Positions 11,247 through 12,825 of a stretch of 12,825 bases of DNA are shown in pieces. Source of the stretch: SCUN01 sp964355365 (GTDB taxonomy: Bacteria; Acidobacteriota; Vicinamibacteria; Vicinamibacterales; SCN-69-37); contig CAYHEX010000092.1 in the NCBI GenBank assembly GCA_964355365.1, forward strand, positions 1-12,825, given 5' to 3'. The notes under the pieces were generated by a model, which saw only the letters and a list, made by a program, of their open reading frames with translations, was not told where the DNA came from and made no database searches. The stretch's first letter is position 1, and each line of letters starts with the position of its first letter. A program made the position numbers and the translations under genes.

Positions 11247-12825
11247 CTAGTCGTTCGGCTCTTCGAGGTACGTGTACCCGTGCAGGCCGTCTTCGTAGAA
11301 GCGCAGGAACTGGCCGGCTTCCTGGAACTCGATGCGGCCTTCGCGGACGGCGTTTTCGGTGGATTCGCGCAGTTTGCGCACGATGAAGTCGCCGTCGAAC
11401 TCGACGTAGTCCAGCACTTCGCGGACGGTGTCGCCCTTGATGACGGCGTCAAGGACGACGCTGCCGTCGGGGTCGAGCGACACATGCACCGCGTGCGTGT
11501 CACCGAAGAGATTGTGCAGGTCGCCGAGGATTTCCTGATACGCGCCGACGAGGAACACGCCGAGGTAGTACGGGTCCCCGTTGAACGTGTGCAGCGACAG
11601 CGTGCGCTTCACGTCGCGCCGGTCGATGAACTGATCGAGCTTGCCGTCCGAGTCGCACGTGATGTCGCCGAGCACGGCCTGGCGCGTCGGCGCCTCGTTG
11701 AGCCGGTGAATCGGCATCACCGGAAACAACTGCTTGATCGCCCACGAGTCCGGAATCGACTGGAACAGCGAGAAGTTGCAGAAGTACGTGTCGGCCAGCG
11801 CGTCGTCCAGCCCCTGCAGATCTTCCGGCACGTCGTCCATCTGGACGATGAGCTTGCGGATCTTGGCGCAGATCGCCCAGTAGATCGTTTCGGCCTGGCA
11901 GCGCTGCGACAGCGGCAGGTAGCCACCGTTGAACAGGTTGAGCGCCATGTCGAGCGCTTCCTGCGCGTCGTTGTAGCTTTCGAGCGCGTTGCGCGCGGTC
12001 AGCGTTTGGTACGTTTCGAGCAGGTCCACGAGCGGCTGCTCGACTTCCTCCGCGTTGGTCGCCGGCACGATGTCGTCGCCGAAGTCCGACACGCCGAGCA
12101 CGTTGAAGATGAGGCAGCTGTGGTACGCCACGATCGCGCGTCCGCTCTCCGACACGATCGTCGGATGCTTCACGCCGGCGTCGTCGCACACCGTCTGGAT
12201 GTGGTACACGACGTCGGTCGCGTATTCCTCGAGCGTGTAGTTCATGCTCGATTCGAAATTCGTCTGCGAGCCGTCGTAGTCGACGCCGAGTCCGCCGCCG
12301 ACGTCGAGGAACTCCAGGCCCGCGCCTTCCTTCACCAGTTCCGCGTACACACGCGCGGCTTCGTTGAGCGCGCCCTTCACGATGCGGATGTTGGGAATCT
12401 GGCTGCCGAGGTGGAAGTGCAGGAGCTTGAAGCAGTCCTGCATGCCGTGGGTCTTCAGCTCGTCGAGGCCCTGGCGCACTTCAGCGACGGTCAGGCCGAA
12501 CTTCGAGCGGTAGCCGCCGGATGACTGCCAGCGTCCGCCACCGCGCGCAGCCAGCTTCACGCGCATGCCGATGTTCGGGCGCACGCCGACTTTGCGGCTG
12601 TAGTCGAGGATCAGCTTCAGCTCGGTGTATTTCTCGACGACGGGGATGATCTTGCGGCCCATTTTCTGGGCGAGCATGGCCATCTCGATGAACTCGGCGT
12701 CTTTGAAACCGTTGCAGATGATCGGCGTGTCGTTGTCCGTCATCGCGATCACAGCGAGCAGCTCGGGCTTGGAGCCGGCTTCGACGCCGAATCCGTGCTC
12801 GCGGCCGAACTGGATCACTTCCTCA
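11247..12825 (-). CDS. speA: Biosynthetic arginine decarboxylase, C-terminal part (5' end outside window)
   Basis: The frame is open to the window edge at 12825 and ends at TAG (plus 11247-11249). About 525 of the usual 630-660 residues are visible. SpeA is a PLP enzyme that converts arginine to agmatine and CO2, the first step of the agmatine route to putrescine. Visible family segments in order are: GVEAGSKPEL, NGFKDAEFIEMA, the barrel segment RVKLAARGGGRWQSSGG.RSKFGL, HFHLGSQIPN, FLDVGGGLGVDYDGS, the phosphate-binding VSESGRAIVAYHS, DTYFCNFSLFQS, the CDSDGKLD segment, HTFNGDPYYLGVFLVGAYQEILGDLHNLFGDTHAV, and the C-terminal YTYLEEPND. The PLP lysine lies in the missing N-terminal part. GTG 12816-12818 is an internal valine codon, not a start. 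Nothing looks broken. Palindromic repeats begin about 30 nt after the stop. Confidence 0.95.
   Translation of the reverse strand, partial: EEVIQFGREHGFGVEAGSKPELLAVIAMTDNDTPIICNGFKDAEFIEMAMLAQKMGRKIIPVVEKYTELKLILDYSRKVGVRPNIGMRVKLAARGGGRWQSSGGYRSKFGLTVAEVRQGLDELKTHGMQDCFKLLHFHLGSQIPNIRIVKGALNEAARVYAELVKEGAGLEFLDVGGGLGVDYDGSQTNFESSMNYTLEEYATDVVYHIQTVCDDAGVKHPTIVSESGRAIVAYHSCLIFNVLGVSDFGDDIVPATNAEEVEQPLVDLLETYQTLTARNALESYNDAQEALDMALNLFNGGYLPLSQRCQAETIYWAICAKIRKLIVQMDDVPEDLQGLDDALADTYFCNFSLFQSIPDSWAIKQLFPVMPIHRLNEAPTRQAVLGDITCDSDGKLDQFIDRRDVKRTLSLHTFNGDPYYLGVFLVGAYQEILGDLHNLFGDTHAVHVSLDPDGSVVLDAVIKGDTVREVLDYVEFDGDFIVRKLRESTENAVREGRIEFQEAGQFLRFYEDGLHGYTYLEEPND

Noticed and set aside
11057..11386. 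Plus-strand frame through the G-rich minisatellite into the speA 3' end
   Set aside because: The translation is low-complexity (VTVRVTG) and then antisense to speA.
11280..12524. Long plus-strand open frame of about 414 codons opposite speA
   Set aside because: It is the antisense shadow of a well-conserved speA frame. Its composition (many V, R, H, E) and lack of any family motif are typical of antisense frames in GC-rich DNA.
12816..12818. GTG as the start of the arginine decarboxylase
   Set aside because: The frame continues upstream to the window edge with in-family residues, and about 100 N-terminal residues including the PLP lysine are missing, so this is an internal valine.

Overview
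This is a high-GC stretch of a free-living bacterial chromosome. It carries eight complete genes with recognisable products, one complete thioredoxin-fold gene of unknown role, two genes cut by the window edges, one gene remnant, and an unusually dense set of short palindromic repeats. No phage, plasmid, rRNA, tRNA or CRISPR signal was seen. The gene set and the style of the repeats suggest an Acidobacteriota genome, probably of the Vicinamibacteria type. That placement is an inference, not something the sequence proves.

Layout: (1) 1-489, the C-terminal end of a UPF0182 membrane protein. (2) 539-1669, an AAA_14/DUF4143 ATPase behind an AT-rich promoter. (3) 1680-4049 on the minus strand, a two-gene unit in which an MBL-fold hydrolase is followed 15 bp later by a group II PLP-dependent decarboxylase. 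(4) 4079-5886 on the plus strand, a PPK2 polyphosphate kinase, an exported single-cysteine thioredoxin-fold protein, and ClpS, which overlaps the previous stop by GTGA. (5) 5984-7477 on the minus strand, an exported 5'-nucleotidase-family protein lying between clpS and clpA. (6) 7568-9859, clpA, then a repeat array, then grpE at 10160-10714. (7) 10715-11246, a non-coding block with an inverted repeat, a minus-strand gene remnant, three palindromes and a G-rich minisatellite. (8) 11247-12825 on the minus strand, the C-terminal four fifths of arginine decarboxylase SpeA.

Functionally, clpS, clpA and grpE make a loose proteostasis group. ClpS delivers N-degron substrates to ClpA, which feeds ClpP (not in this window). 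GrpE is the nucleotide-exchange factor of DnaK (also not here). PPK2 makes or uses nucleotides with polyphosphate. The MBL/decarboxylase pair has no assignable substrate.

The most interesting signals are outside the genes. Eleven full copies of a 20-22 bp palindrome with an asymmetric ACTACG tail occur in three clusters. One stem base pair varies (T-A, C-G or G-C) but always stays paired. The stop codons of both clpA and the 5'-nucleotidase are supplied by this repeat, in the same reading frame. In addition, five gene starts have a TANNNT -10-like hexamer only 6-9 nt upstream and no clear Shine-Dalgarno, which suggests leaderless mRNAs.
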